The translations under genes were made by a program, and so were the position numbers. From Kuschelorhynchus macadamiae (Eukaryota; Arthropoda; Insecta; Coleoptera; Curculionidae): DNA of 64,000 nt. The stretch spans positions 62,001 through 126,000 of the forward strand of contig JAUTXW010003824.1 in the NCBI GenBank assembly GCA_030620095.1, given 5' to 3'. Below the pieces are notes generated by a model that was not told where the DNA came from, ran no database searches, and worked only from the letters and a program-made list of their open reading frames with translations. This document shows positions 13,401 through 23,750 of the stretch, piece by piece; the stretch's first letter is position 1, and the number at the start of each line of letters is the position of its first letter.

Positions 13401-16400
13401 TTAGGAAAGCTGGCGACAAAGAGAATGAAGGAAGGCAGTCCGGAGATGCGCTTTGGCGTTCAGCTAGAGGGGAAATACAAAACGAAGTAGCTAAAGAATT
13501 TACTTGGCGCATTGATCCAGGCAATTTAATCAATGATTCGGCGAATCTTAGGTATTCAGCAGCAGATGACATTTATGAGTTTGTTACTGGGGAAGTTGTG
13601 AAGACTACCCGCACTAAATGGAATGAAGGCTGTTTTGACTTCAAAAATATTATTAGGAAGGAAGAGAAAGACTGGAAAAAAGTTTATCTTGCTCGCTCAG
13701 GTAACCAAACCTTATTTTCGACTATTGTTCGGGAAACCTGCCCAGAACAGGGAATACAATATCTTTAATTTTTAAGGTTCCCCTTCTAGTGCATAAATAT
13801 TTTCTCACTCCCAGTTTCTACATACCATAACTGCTTTGAATATCTGTTTATTTGAGTTTTGCACGTTACCTACCAACAACAAATCGTATCTTCGATACTA
13901 GACGTAGCAATAAGAAATAAGCATCCATAGCCAAGCTTGTTTGCTCCCATTAATTCTCTTTGTTTGATGTTTTTCTGATTTAGTTTTGCCGCCATATTTT
14001 TGCGTTTTTTTTTTAAGAAAAATAGGGAACAAATACTGTCTGGCTTCGATAATATCCATCGAAAACCACGGTACATTTCTCATATGAATAATTTATGCAT
14101 TTTATACTACTATCAGCAAATGTCTCATTTGTATTTATTAATTATTATTGTAATATTAATATTGAAGAAGTGACTTCTTAAAATTCATAATGTTCAATAA
14201 TTTTAATATTATAAGTTCAACCACAAACATCAATTGTATGTTATATTACTTTTTCGTAAAAACGTAGATTTATTTTAAAACGTTAAAAAAACATTTGTAT
14301 TATTATCAAATTATCTCAAAATTCTTGTTTTATTGCACACAAATATGATTTACTGAAGTTTGAAAGAAAAAATGTATGGGAACAAATGCGGTAAAATAGG
14401 GTAAAAAATGGCTCAGCTTTGAATGGCTATACCTCGGTCCCGGTCTCTGCATTTTTCAAGCTTTTTCTTTGAACATTTATGTATACCTAGGATGCTGCAA
14501 AAAACAATTGGACCAATTACGGAAAAAAAAACAGTACATTTTCGTAAATTTTAAATTTTGTTCTATAATTATTTTTAAAATATCCAGATTTTCATTATTT
14601 TTGAGTTATTAAAAAAAAATAAAACTAAAAAATAAGCTTTTTCGGTTAGCTCTCAAATTTAGTAGAACATTGTGATTTTGTTATTTTTAGGTGTCAAACT
14701 GACATATTAAACAATAAAAATCCTTTAGAGCAATTCTTCCTTTCTACCCCTTAGTTTTGGACATATACAATAGTCTAGAGATTGTGTACAATTCCATTAT
14801 ATTGGATCAAGGTTTTTGTAGAAATTGAATCGTAAATGCACATTTGTATACAGGTGAAACGCCGGAAAGAGTTAACGATTGAAGATGCCATTCGAAACGT
14901 CGTGAAACCAAAATAATAAAGACAGTGCAAGTTCGACAGAACGAGTTTAGTGAACAAGTACCTTGCTTAACTGCCATGGTTATTAACATTAAGTTATTGT
15001 TATTTTTGACATTTGTAATAAAAGACAGTAATAGTAGAACAAAATAAATTATTTCAAATTAAAATACCTGGGACATGGTTGCATTTATCGACTTGAACTG
15101 TGAGTACCTTCTTTTGTGTTAAATTGTGCCATATTTCAAATTGTCAAAAATTACAACATACAAAATAATGGTGAACAAATGCAAAACTGCACAATCTTAC
15201 TCGTTTCTACTCGTTTGATCAATAATAGTAACATGCACTCTGTATCATAAAGCAATGTATTTCTGTAGGTGTTTATACTATACCAAGTTTTATTCCATTT
15301 AATATTCTAGTCTGAATATTCAGGGAAAAAAACAAATCAAAATAATTACAGTGGCCGACAAAAAAAAATTTTTTTGTTGTAACACAAATCAGAATAGCAT
15401 AATCTAATAGAATGGACCTATCCAAATACGAAAATGACAAATAGAAAGTTGTAGCACGTAGGGTTTTCTTGTTAGAGTTGTAGAACCATATTGAATGTTA
15501 CGATACTTAATATCTAAAGAAAAAATGATTTCAGGAAATTCTTAACCCTGTTTATTGACTATGTTTACAGTTTTCGCCTATTAAACATACCATACATCTA
15601 AGAGAAAGGCAAACGAGAAAAATATTAACTTAAAACACTAATTAAAGTTTATTTTTTCCGTTAATGAGCTGACCTATCTTCTCTCTTCAAAAACCAACAG
15701 TAGTCACCCATCATGGCTGGATCCCATCGTCCTTGGTACCGAATTTCCATTGTTCTGATATTTTTGTATACCTTTCACCCTGCTCGTCACTAACAGCTCC
15801 CAAATTTTTAGGAAAAAATGACAGTAATGACATTCTGCACCAAGCTCTTTATATGCATCTAAGAGTTCATTAACTAATTGTTCATAATTTTCATCCATAT
15901 TGTTGCTTAAAAATCCTCTTACTACATTAACAGATGAATTCCATGCTCTGAGTTCCTGCCTCATGTAAAATGGACATCGGCCAGCAATTTTCTGATTTGT
16001 AGTCCAATAGAAATACCTTCTTTTAATTTGGCATCACTTAACTGGGGAAAGACTTCTTAGATATTTAAATCCATCACCATCTTTATTCAAAGCCTTCACA
16101 AAGTTTTTCATCAGCCCAAGTTTAATGTGAAGAGGAGGCAAAAGGAAATTTTTGTGATCAACAATAGGTATAAATTTAATATTTTGAGATCCCTCTTGAA
16201 ATTCGCTTCTTTCTGGCCAAATTTTTGTTACATAACGCTGATTTATTACACGACTGTCCCATAAACAAAGAAAACAGCAATATTTTGTAAATCCTCCCTG
16301 AAGTCCCACTAAAATCGCTATAACTTTTAAGTGGGGACTTATATCTGTCATTTATACCTATTGTAGTTTATTTCATCCAAAATCGTGCGCATATTTTCAT

Positions 16401-19101
16401 AATTTTCTTTTATTGCAACTGAACGGGCAACTGGTATAGAGGGTTGTAAATTTCCATTATGCAATAACACAGCTTTTAAGCTATATTTAGATGAGTCTAT
16501 GAATAAGCGCCACTCACGGGGAGAATGTTCAATAGCAAGTTCCTGCATTAAACTGTCTATATCAGTACACGCGCACAACGCATTTTCCATACTGTAGAAT
16601 TCAGAAAACATAGCATTTCTTTTTCTGAAATTCGTAATTTTTGTTTCTTTGGCCAATAGGTTCCATTCCTTAAGACGGGAACCCAGAAGTTCTGACTGTT
16701 GCTTGGATAACCCCAAATTACGTACTAAATCATTTAATTTACTTTGAACAATCAAATTGTGGCTCGCCTGAACTGGGACCTGTGGTAAAAGTGGGATCGG
16801 TGCACTGTTCTTCTGAGCTGCCTGATGATGCGTTATCTCCATTATCTCCCAAATCAATAGCTTGCCAATTTAAAGGCGCAATTGGCACTAGCAAATTTGC
16901 ATTATGAGGAACAGGTCGTATGGCAGATTGCAAATTTGGATATTCTAAATTGTGCTTTCCCTTTTTGGAATAACGTTCAGTCTTTGTCAGGCAAAAATAA
17001 CAATCGTCAGGCACAAAAAGCATACTTTTTCTCTTTCCCTTCATCCACTGCACCAATGATACACTACAACTAACACAGCAAACATGGGGAGCCCACCGCT
17101 TATCTTGAACACACCAAAATATTTAAAGTAGGCTTTTTTTACATTTTCGGAAAATGGCCTGGCTTGTGATTTCATCAGAAATTCTCCACAAATATAACAA
17201 AATTTGTCAGGAGAAATTTTGCAACTTGGGCGCGTTTGACTCGACATTCTCGTCTTCACATACACTTGCTTATCGATACACAGAGAACCACTCAATTCGA
17301 AACTCAACAGAAGAGTGATGTTTAACGTTTATTTTATTTCTAATGTTGTAAACAACCCAGTCTAGGTAATTTTTCAGTTGTAAAATGGACTCATTTTAGC
17401 CGCCCCACAGTAAAATTGTTTACCTGCCAATATAAAAGGTTCTAATTAGGCTATTAAAAAATGGTACGTATTAGGGCTTTCCAAATATTTTTTTTTATTT
17501 TTGGGAGGGTATTTCCATCGTGAAAATAATGAGCTGGCCTCTGTTAGAAAAATCTTATCTTTAACAACCTGTATCTTGAAATTGAAGCCTGCAACTATGT
17601 ATATATAACATTTTTGTTTCTTTTATGTCAGGGAATGTGCATTAAGCGCATTCATTCTAAGTTAGTTACATTTAGAGGTGGGGGGGGGAGAGTCTCTCTT
17701 AGTAAGATCGTGAGTGTCTGTTAGTAAAATCGTGAGGTAATTTTAGTGGCTGACCAAATAACCAAAATATTTTTATTTAAATCTTTTCCCACTTATAATT
17801 TTTTTAGGCAGTGATGAAGAAGGTCGAATATCTTGGAGATTTGAATTCGTGGGAGATTCAGAAAAACATCTAGATATGATATCCATTCGCTTCCACCATA
17901 CAACTTTTGAAAATGGAATTGTGTATATAAACATTTATAGCGATGATTTATGTGAACCTATTCCCAAAGGTATGTTTTGCTTACTATTTAAAAATCATTA
18001 TTTTATAAAAGCCACACTTTCTTATAACAAAACAGAATTATATAAATTCAAAAATCATTTCATACAATTTTGTTATGATGGTGAAAATGATTAATAACCT
18101 TTGAGCTGAAAGAAGAAAAGGGTTTTCATTAAGTCTCTCCAAAACTACAACAAATATCGAAAAACACCTAATTGGTTTTTACATTTACTAATTCGTTTAT
18201 TACAAAAAAAAAAAGAAAATAAAAAAAAATATGTATGAAATTTGCCATGTATTTCATAATAAAGAGAGAGTTGGATCTGCAGCAGCTATGCCCCATTAGG
18301 CTCTTGATTTTTCTCTCATTCTCGGTGGTACTGTCTCATCTTCTTGTTTGTGACCCTTACATATGGTGAAAGTACTTTCTTTGCTGGCAGTGTGGCTGTT
18401 AGAATCTCCCTTGCAAAGGACCTTTTACATTTTTTATGGAAAATTACTTTTTTGTTTCCCTATGATTTTTTATGGGATTTGGGTAAAGTTTAACACCTTG
18501 TATCTCTAAAATTAGTCAGAAGATTGAGTTCAGCCCGTGAAGACTTAATCAAGAAGTCGAGATCTATAACATACAAAAATTTCATGAAATTTGACGGTTC
18601 ATCAAAATCTCATAAGTGTGAGGTGTCCTTGATGGTATGACATAGTTACACCGATTACTTATCGAGCTTTTAAGTGCCTGACAACAACTAGGACCTGGGA
18701 GAAGCATCTGGCAATTGTACTGCAAGTTGCTAATTCTGTCCTGTAAGACATGTTGGGCCTCATTTTTTTTAAACCTTAGGTAGCTGTTACCTGTTAAAGC
18801 CCCCCTGCTCGAGCTAGCTATAGAATAAATTTTAGGCTTGATGATATGACGAAGTTCTGGGCTGACTGGGATCTTATTCTATATAGCTGAAACTGTATAT
18901 ACGTCATTCTATATAACCTTTATATTTTTTGCAGGTTCGCAAACTTGGAAGACAAATCGTTTCTCTGGAAAAACTACAATTATTGTCGAAGCGATTCTCT
19001 CAGGTGGCAAAGGGGATGTAGCCTGGCAACATGCACAGTTATTTAGACAACCGCTTGACAGTAAAGAGTTTCCATTTAGTATTAATTTTTCTTTTAAATA
19101 G
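1270..19101 (+). CDS. NGLY1: Peptide-N(4)-(N-acetyl-beta-glucosaminyl)asparagine amidase (PNGase), 3' part
   Basis: Cytosolic deglycosylating enzyme that removes N-glycans from misfolded glycoproteins during ER-associated degradation. Six exons join in frame: 1270-1451, 3332-3514, 10198-10523, 13405-13700, 17808-17969 and 18935-19101, with GT-AG borders and matching phases, giving about 437 residues and a TAG stop. Two CxxC pairs (CEKC, CENC) form the zinc site. The catalytic Cys (RCGEWAN), His (DHVWTE) and Asp (LHCDPC) of the transglutaminase-like core are all present. Exons 4-6 carry the C-terminal PAW mannose-binding domain (WRSARGE, KVYLARS, GDVAWQHAQLFRQ). Human NGLY1 is 654 aa, so the N-terminal PUB domain and linker lie left of the window. 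All introns are loaded with transposon relics; no break is seen in the exons. Identification rests on recall of the family and is strong. Confidence 0.95.
1994..3294. repeat. Fold-back element: large imperfect inverted repeat in a PNGase intron
   Basis: An arm at about 1994-2277 is the reverse complement, with mismatches and small indels, of an arm at about 3009-3294. Matching landmarks are 'agtaagaaaaagtcttgg' at 1994 against 'ccaatactttttctaact' at the right end, and 'aacgtaattaccaca' against 'tgtggtaattacgtt' at the inner ends. The spacer is about 730 bases and has no recognisable gene. The transcript of the intron could fold into a long hairpin. Positions 1452-1993 hold nothing recognisable. 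Confidence 0.8.
2465..2568. repeat. Perfect 52-bp tandem duplication
   Basis: Two identical 52-base units, 2465-2516 and 2517-2568, each starting 'catttccatttattg' and ending 'gcttttgaaaaa'. It lies in the spacer of the fold-back element. The absence of differences suggests a recent duplication, or slippage during assembly. Confidence 0.9.
3332..3514 (+). CDS. NGLY1: PNGase exon with catalytic Cys and His
   Basis: Acceptor 'ttattttgtag' ends at 3331 and donor GTAACT starts at 3515; 183 bases, both ends phase 0. It encodes the second zinc knuckle (HKCENC), ETRKGRCGEWANVFTL with the nucleophile Cys, and ENDHVWTE with the catalytic His. Reading past 3514 gives intron-derived low-complexity sequence. 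Confidence 0.96.
3620..3627. repeat. Target-site duplication, left copy (aactatag)
   Basis: The 8-mer aactatag lies directly before the left terminus of the hAT element at 3628 and is repeated exactly at 8603-8610, directly after its right terminus. Eight bases is the expected duplication length for hAT transposons. Confidence 0.85.
3965..4324 (-). pseudogene. hAT transposase, C-terminal part
   Basis: A 119-residue open stretch reads like the C-terminal dimerisation part of ZBED5/ZMYM1-like hAT transposases: an EHYFPSE segment, then VSNPYI, then LKSEF, FWIKCKNSYP and ALKVLLPFSTT. In relatives FSTT is followed by Y-LCETTF; here that Tyr codon is a stop and LCETT follows directly in frame before degenerating. 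Non-functional. Confidence 0.8.
5570..5960 (+). pseudogene. Non-LTR retrotransposon reverse transcriptase fragment inside the hAT
   Basis: Three frames together read LKTMEKIVDGYIRNGALG, then HPFQHAYRTAMSTETALHSL, then ALGVFLDIEGAFNNTTFDSI. This is the order of reverse-transcriptase motifs 1 to A in I/Jockey/R1-type LINEs, with the motif A Asp retained. At least two frameshifts and no complete domain. It is sandwiched between the two duplicated hAT segments. Confidence 0.7.
7434..7932 (-). pseudogene. hAT transposase, N-terminal TTF-type zinc-finger part
   Basis: From the ATG at 7932 the minus strand reads an acidic start (MEDNNTDVDMQ), a stop, then an open stretch with WLTGCENISKLFCWPYLLF and LWNKTVFSDLNNF. 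This matches the TTF/ZMYM1 motif W-L-x-C...L-FC-W-P-C-L-L-F, except that the usual Cys of the last CxLLF is Tyr here (WPYLLF). The continuation to 7249 in another frame gives NELVDKNSKYYRRLIDIV. Decayed. Confidence 0.75.
8603..8610. repeat. Target-site duplication, right copy (aactatag)
   Basis: Exact partner of 3620-3627. Positions 8611-9354, to its right, hold AT-rich intron sequence with nothing recognisable. Confidence 0.85.
9355..10130 (-). pseudogene. Unassigned repeat-family ORF, 3' half (second copy)
   Basis: Antisense to PNGase, ending about 70 bases before its next exon. Frames read in order: the MTDI...-type segment near 10110-10130, FCLWDSRA near 10020, LPPLHINLGLMKKFVKVLDKE near 9850, then NCRMSLKILNFFPKNLVAV and QQERFHQDEATL. 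The same order of motifs is seen in the longer copy at 15704-17307. I recognise this as an uncharacterised protein family that is repetitive in arthropod genomes; I cannot name its transposon class. Several stops and frameshifts. Confidence 0.65.
10198..10523 (+). CDS. NGLY1: PNGase exon with catalytic Asp
   Basis: Acceptor 'tgtttag' ends at 10197. Donor GTATTT starts at 10524, leaving two bases (AG) of an Arg codon. It begins VYSVAQKRWLHCDPCEN with the catalytic Asp in HCDPC, continues through KKKITFVMAYSTEEVQDVTWRYS, and ends in a helical region rich in Lys and Arg that links the core to the PAW domain. Codons continue past the donor, but the next exon completes the Arg codon exactly. Confidence 0.95.
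10524..11580. other. Intronic stretch, nothing recognised
   Basis: AT-rich, without an open frame of note. A GC-richer patch at about 11360-11500 (containing 'gggcaagcccaggcctgg') precedes the LINE and may be part of it, but I cannot translate it into a known motif. Confidence 0.4.
11580..13290 (+). mobile_element. Jockey/CR1-like LINE, 5'-truncated, with internal duplication
   Basis: Reverse-transcriptase motifs occur in order across several frames: NDLRPISLL, KQLSDYLNDNEILS, FTCLDLSRAFDSVS (motif A, Asp present), then SGVPQGSVLG (motif B), FHADDVQLLG (motif C, ADD), then KNLGLIIDANLKFEKH. The block from motif B onward occurs twice (about 12115-12320 and 12335-12560); the first copy lacks the intact ADD. 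A short tail follows at about 13130-13290 with AATAAATGATTTTTGAATTTGAATT, typical of the 3' end of such LINEs. It lies in the sense orientation 120 bases before a PNGase exon. Confidence 0.8.
13405..13700 (+). CDS. NGLY1: PNGase exon, start of PAW domain
   Basis: Acceptor 'cttcttag' ends at 13404; the first base G completes the Arg codon of the previous exon. Donor GTAACC starts at 13701, leaving one base. It encodes SGDALWRSARGE, TGEVVKTTRTKWNEG and DWKKVYLARS, the start of the PAW domain. In-frame codons beyond the donor end at a stop shortly after and are intronic. Confidence 0.95.
13701..15700. other. Intronic stretch, nothing recognised
   Basis: Long AT-rich intron. A segment at about 15350 (starting 'cagtggccgac') could be a transposon terminus belonging to the repeat element on its right, but I find no convincing partner. 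No coding signal. Confidence 0.4.
15704..17307 (-). pseudogene. Unassigned repeat-family ORF (longer copy) with zinc-binding CxxC motifs
   Basis: Antisense within a PNGase intron. In order: a start near 17307, FCYICGEF (zinc CxxC), a one-base frameshift near 17110, then a Cys-rich WAPHVCC..SC segment, LVQWMKGKRKSM and CYFC. Then LSKQQSELLGSRLKEWNLL, HSPREWRLFIDSSKYSLKAV and NYENMRTIL, a stop, MTDISPHLKVIAILVGLQ, YCCFLCLWDSR, LPPLHIKLGLMKNFVKAL, a break, and finally NVVRGFLSNN, YEQLVNELL and a degenerate C-terminus. This is the usual motif order of an uncharacterised family that is abundant in arthropod genomes. At least three breaks make it non-functional. The transposon class is unknown to me. 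Confidence 0.75.
17808..17969 (+). CDS. NGLY1: PNGase exon, PAW domain middle
   Basis: Acceptor 'tttttttag' ends at 17807 and donor GTATGT starts at 17970; one base carries over at each end (phase 1 to phase 1). It encodes GRISWRFEFVG, MISIRFHHTTFENG and YSDDLCEPIPK, corresponding to the ISWKFE region of vertebrate NGLY1. Confidence 0.94.
17970..18934. other. Intronic stretch, nothing recognised
   Basis: Last PNGase intron. It has unremarkable base composition and no open frame or repeat end that I can support. Confidence 0.4.
18935..19101 (+). CDS. NGLY1: PNGase last exon and stop codon
   Basis: Acceptor 'tttttgcag' ends at 18934. The exon reads FSGKTTIIVEAILSGG, then GDVAWQHAQLFRQPLDSKE, and stops at TAG 19099-19101. 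The GDVAWQHxQLFRQ block is the signature of the PNGase C-terminus. A candidate polyadenylation signal AATAAA lies near 19273. Confidence 0.95.
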
Positions 19102-19349
19102 AAAAAATACACTTTATATTATTACAGTATTTATTTTTTTATGGATGTACAGGATTTCTATTAATATTTTGAACGGGGTCTACAAGCTTTATTTTAAAAG
19201 ATAGAAAAGAAAATAATTTTAAATCAAAAAGTTCTAAGGTTTTTATCTGATCTCCTAGGATCTTCTAAAAAAATAAAGAAATAATAATTGGAAGCAAAAT
19301 TTATCATCAAATAAAATTGTTTTATTACATGGTCTCTTTTTGCTGATTA

Positions 19350-19690
19350 TTACAGGAATGTTACTTTGTATGCGGATGATACTTCGGCTATAGTCAAAAG
19401 AGTAAATTGTGAAAATATTGATAGTGTTTTACTCTCAACGGACTACTCTTAAACGCCAAAAAGACTAATTATATGGTGTTTCATACTTTCGAAAATCGTA
19501 GGAATCTCGATTGAGAATTAAGTTTAAATGAAAACACACTTCAGCGAGTAAAATCGTTTTTATTATCTTAGATGATAATTTTATCTTAGGGGTGTCAATG
19601 CTAGGATGTTGCTTTAAAACTGAATAGACTTTGTTGTGTTTTACGTAACCTTAAATTGGTCATGGATTTGTTACAAAAAATTTTAGAAAA
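19350..19690 (+). pseudogene. LINE reverse transcriptase fragment (YADD motif)
   Basis: Reads VTLYADDTSAIVKRVN (motif C with both Asp), then in other frames a TNYMVFHT-like segment, a motif like LNENTLQRVKSFLFL, and KLNRLCCVLRNLKLVM. Jockey/R1-like. It lies about 250 bases past the PNGase stop and collides with an oppositely oriented LINE fragment. Confidence 0.65.
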
Positions 19691-20105
19691 TTCAATTTTG
19701 ATTGAAAACTGAAACTTGAACTTGAAACTAAAGCGACTTTACGTACTGCAAAACACCCTGCAGCAACCCTTTTACCCAGGCAGAGAATATGTTCAGCAAA
19801 TTTTAAACTGTTACCAATATTGATGATGCCCAGAAATTTACTTACACTCTGGTTTAAGGGCAAGGTTCCCACAGCAAAATCATCAACGGCACATTTGAAT
19901 CCGACGATGCTCGTTTAATATTAAGGGACAACAAATTCGAGTGACACCACACTTTAACTGTTGAGAGATCATGTGGTATGATATCTCTCAAAGAATCCCA
20001 TTCACCAGATGTCCTTTTGTTTTTGATGGAAACAATCATTCGGGAGAGCTCTTCAGGATTAGTGGGGTGAACGAAGAAAGAATGACCAATGAAAATATTC
20101 CTCAA
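19660..20105 (-). pseudogene. LINE reverse transcriptase fragments, opposite orientation
   Basis: Two minus-strand stretches. One (19854-20105) has HPTNPEELSRMIVSIKNKRTSG, the region before reverse-transcriptase motif 1. The other (19660-19872) has SKFLGIINIGNSLKFAEHI, which lies after motif C. The middle of the domain is deleted. Head-to-head with the plus-strand fragment at 19350. Confidence 0.6.
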
Positions 20106-20640
20106 GGATTGGGATAGTATCGTGTAGTATAGTAGTAGAATCGACTGCCTAATTAATTTTGCTTGTCAAATTTGCAGCAATGGAGCAGAAAAATTTTATT
20201 AATTTCATCAGGCGATATGTCTGGAAAGTTATTATTAAAGTAGGAGCCATCGATATATCGCCCGCATAAAAAAACAAAGCAACTGCCGCTTTTAGTACAT
20301 ACTCTTATAACAAAAAACTGGAGTTCTGGTTTTGCTTTTCAAATTTAATATTATATCGATCAATACTGCCTAAAAGTAGGTCTCTATTGTGAAAAAGTCA
20401 TTTTGTGTTGTTAAATTACGAAAAAGGCCAATTAATAGGAATATTCCTGACGATAATCTTTACCGTAACGCCATTTGAGCTCGGACTAACAAAACTTCCT
20501 TTCGTGGCGCCCGAGCCGTCTCTTGATCTCTCCGCCGGCTAGCGCTCCTGTAGGTCGGGGATGTATTTTGTTGCATTTGCAGGTATATTATTGATCGTAA
20601 ATAGTGTAGTTTCAAATTGTGTTTTTTTGTACTAACTCGT
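20106..20640. other. Unassigned spacer, nothing recognised
   Basis: Contains a GC-richer patch near 20460-20560 just ahead of the transposase relic. It may be that element's 5' end. No motif identified. Confidence 0.3.
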
Positions 20641-22060
20641 TTTACAATTATAACATTTCGTTCATGTTAAACGATTGCCTGAATATTAATGAGAGTAACG
20701 GTAGAGATAATGATTATAAAAAATGTGCAACTTTTCGGCCTTGGAAGGATTCAGCTTCGCCTAAATACAAAGTTTCGTCCGTGAGTGAGCCCCAAGCTGT
20801 AGTAATTCAGCTGAACTATTGGACATCCAGAAAAATATTTGACAGTAGCGACAAATAATACAATATTAGTGAAATTTCGGGAAATACCGACTCTGACTCT
20901 AACGAGGAAAACACATTAAATGGAAGAAAAAGGTTTCACCTTAACGAACAACCAAAGTAGATTTGTCCGAATGTGTATAATAATCTTATGAATGGTCGAG
21001 AAAATAACGGCGAAGGAAGTATGATTAAAAAAACAGTGACATTAACTGGAATTCCCTATACGACAATGCGCGTTATTGTCAGTAAAGGTATTAGACAAAG
21101 AAAAAGAAGGTTTGATGCTGGAAAACCGAAAGAAATGACTTGGTCGACTGTAAAACGTTTCAATAAAATTCTGGTTTATAATAAATGTAAACATAATGAA
21201 ATTCCGACTATTGACGCAATATACAAAGAGTTTGTTGAAATGTGTAGACCTTGTCCAAAACAACATTGAGACGTTGGCTTAAGAAATTAGGGTTTAAATA
21301 TAAGATTGTTAATAAACCAGTGGACATAATCGAAAGCCGTAGAATCGTTCAATGGCGTTATAGAATTGACCACTTAGATGAGGCTTAAAAAGGTTGGACC
21401 GATGATTCAGTCAGGTGTTAGCTAAAAGGTGTATCTCCCAGTAAAGGGTCTAGAATGGTTATTCTCCATTGTGGATCTACTGATGGATGGGTAGCAAATG
21501 CGTTAAGACTATGTAGAAAAAACTTGACGAATGTAACCTTGATTACCATAAAAACATGAACTCTGAGATCAATTATCATCCAAACAAGAAATACAAACAT
21601 TCTTGATAAAACACGACATGTACTTCGAAGAAAATTACAAAAAAACACAATTACTTGAAGTACTCTGGACTAAAACCTTTGAAAAGCAATATGTGACCGA
21701 CAATATCGGAAGAAAGCACGGACACACTGTTTTTTCGACTTCCTCCTTATTTTTGTATATTTAACCCTATAGAGCTCAGTATCAAAAGATGAATTAGACG
21801 TAAAAATGTCTTCCCTAAATTTGACAAGAAAGTTGTTGACCTGATTCATTACATTAAGTTACAGATAATAACTGGATAAAGGCAATAGCAAAAACAGTCA
21901 GATGTGAAGATGAGTATAGACAATTGGGCCAGATTGCCATGAATGGCGGAAACAAATTTATCATTAACTTGGAAGGCGATAACAGTGAAGACGAGAAGAG
22001 TGATTGAATTGAATAAGTATTATAAGTCATTATCTTTATTCAATAGGCCGATCGCCTAGT
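20640..22060 (+). pseudogene. DDE (IS630/Tc1-mariner-like) transposase relic
   Basis: The pieces read in order. First is an N-terminal region with GRENNGEGSMIKKTVTLTGI and KRFDAGK-like basic stretches. Next comes TLRRWLKKLGFKYKIVN and YRIDHLDEA, then a stop and KGWTDDSVRC. SPSKGSRMVILHCGSTDGWV and WTKTFEKQYVTDNIG follow, then RLPPYFCIFNPIEL. The first catalytic region (DE-T-W in relatives) is shortened to DEA followed by a stop, and the NAPYHS-type region is largely gone. The family is common in insect genomes as an uncharacterised DDE_3 protein. Dead copy. Confidence 0.65.
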
Positions 22061-22178
22061 GAAGTGAATTAATAGTGGACCAAAGGTGCCAGTTGTGTTA
22101 GGCGCCCCGATAAGTACACAGTATAATTTTATTTATATTAAGATAATTTGGTATCTCCTCTAAGGTTCTTGATAATGG

Positions 22179-22990
22179 CTACCTGCTACTCGCCCCAGTA
22201 AGACGGTCGTTGTAGTGGATTTGTTTAGCAGTTTTAATACACCGTCTGTATATAGTTCGATATTGCTGAATATAAGATAAAACTCCCATATCAGAAGTAA
22301 ATTTCTTAAGAGTGTGAAGGCAACGCATATTTGCGGAGGACACCCTTAGATCTTTAGCTAACCAATATTTTTTATTTTTTGTTTTAATTTTTTGAATAGG
22401 AAAAGGTTTGTCGAAGTTTTGTTGCAAAAGGAAATAAAAATTATCGAGAGGGGTGTCAGAGCAGATCCAATTTACACTTGCACATGACTGCGAACATTTC
22501 TGAAAATGAACCTTTTTTAAATTTGTTTCTTTTACTAGAGGGGTCCAATTTAACTCTTGCCAGTATTCATTCATGGTCTATTGACATCTGAGCATAAAAC
22601 ATGGTGTGTATCAGGAGAAATAGTCTATAAGTGTCGTAGAGTGTTGAGTTAATAAATTAAAGGATTTTAATGAATTAGTCAAGTGAGTATTGTAAAATGT
22701 GTCAGTGATAATAAGATCGTTGTCTAAATCTCCCATTAATATAATATCACAGTTGCTGGGCAAACTAGACAGTAGCTGTTTTAACCCTAGAAAGGTATCT
22801 GAGAAATTTGAAGAAGGATTACGATAACCACAAAAAAAAATAGTTTTAATGCTTTTGAGTGAATTATTGGGAATTCGAAAACACTTTCAGTAATTAAGTT
22901 ATTATATCTATCTGCAGATATGAAACTGATTACATACAAAAATGTCGTCTTGACCATTATGAGAGATCTTCCGCGGCTAAATGTAGTAGT
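22179..22990 (-). pseudogene. LINE relic: endonuclease end and linker before reverse transcriptase
   Basis: The minus strand reads an endonuclease-like CDIILMGDLDNDL (GD of the APE-type endonuclease) near 22730, ending SDHTPCFML-like near 22600. Then an open 131-residue stretch follows with a tryptophan-rich start and CIKTAKQIHYNDRL, the linker typical of CR1/Jockey LINEs. Several stops. Confidence 0.55.
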
Positions 22991-23750
22991 CGACCCAGTA
23001 GCCAGTTAAAACCATTTTCGTGAACTACACAGCGAAGTGGGAAGCTTGTTTCGGTATTTGAGAACGTCGAGGGAAACTCCGACTCTTCGCGTTGTAATAC
23101 AGGGCGTGCTGTGCAACCACGGTATAATGTAATGGTACATTATTCTTAAACTTCAGGCCTTCGTGGTCTGTTCAAATATAAAAAAAAATCGAAATCCTGT
23201 ACATTGCAACTTTTAATCAAGGTTTAGGAATAGACAATTATAAAAATAAATAATCTTTATATTATCTCCTAGTTTTAATTTTCCAGATCTCGTGATCTCA
23301 CCTAGAATTTTCAGTTTTCGCCTAATAAACAGTGTACCCATTTAGTGTGTAATTCTTGGATATCTCGGTAGCTATTACAATTCCTAGAGTGAAAAGTTTT
23401 CTGGTATATATAGTATATTGTAAAAATATTTTTATTTATACAGGATGCCCCAAAAACGCGATATAGAGGGCAACTTATTTTTTTTAATTAAAAGACCCTT
23501 TGTATTATATATTTAATTTTTACCAGTAATTCTAATTACAACATTATATACCGAAATTTAACGGTTCTCAAGAAATGGACGTTTAAAAATTCAAACTTTT
23601 AGACTCTGAGAGGCTTTGAGATGTAAACGTCTTTACTTTCGACTTATCGAAGTGTACCAAATTGATTGTATTTTTTTTAAACTGAAAATAATAATGATAA
23701 TAATAAATGATCCTCAATTTCCTGGCTACTATCAAAAACTAGAGGAGAAC
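22991..23750. other. Spacer with a CAGGATG-type repeat end
   Basis: At 23441 'tacaggatgccccaaaa' resembles the CAGGGTGTCCC termini found many times to the right. No partner end was found nearby and no coding signal. Confidence 0.35.

Noticed and set aside
15350..17410. Terminal inverted repeats of the unassigned element (cagtggccgac at 15351 with a GC-rich patch near 17400)
   Set aside because: The match to the right side is too weak and no target duplication is visible.
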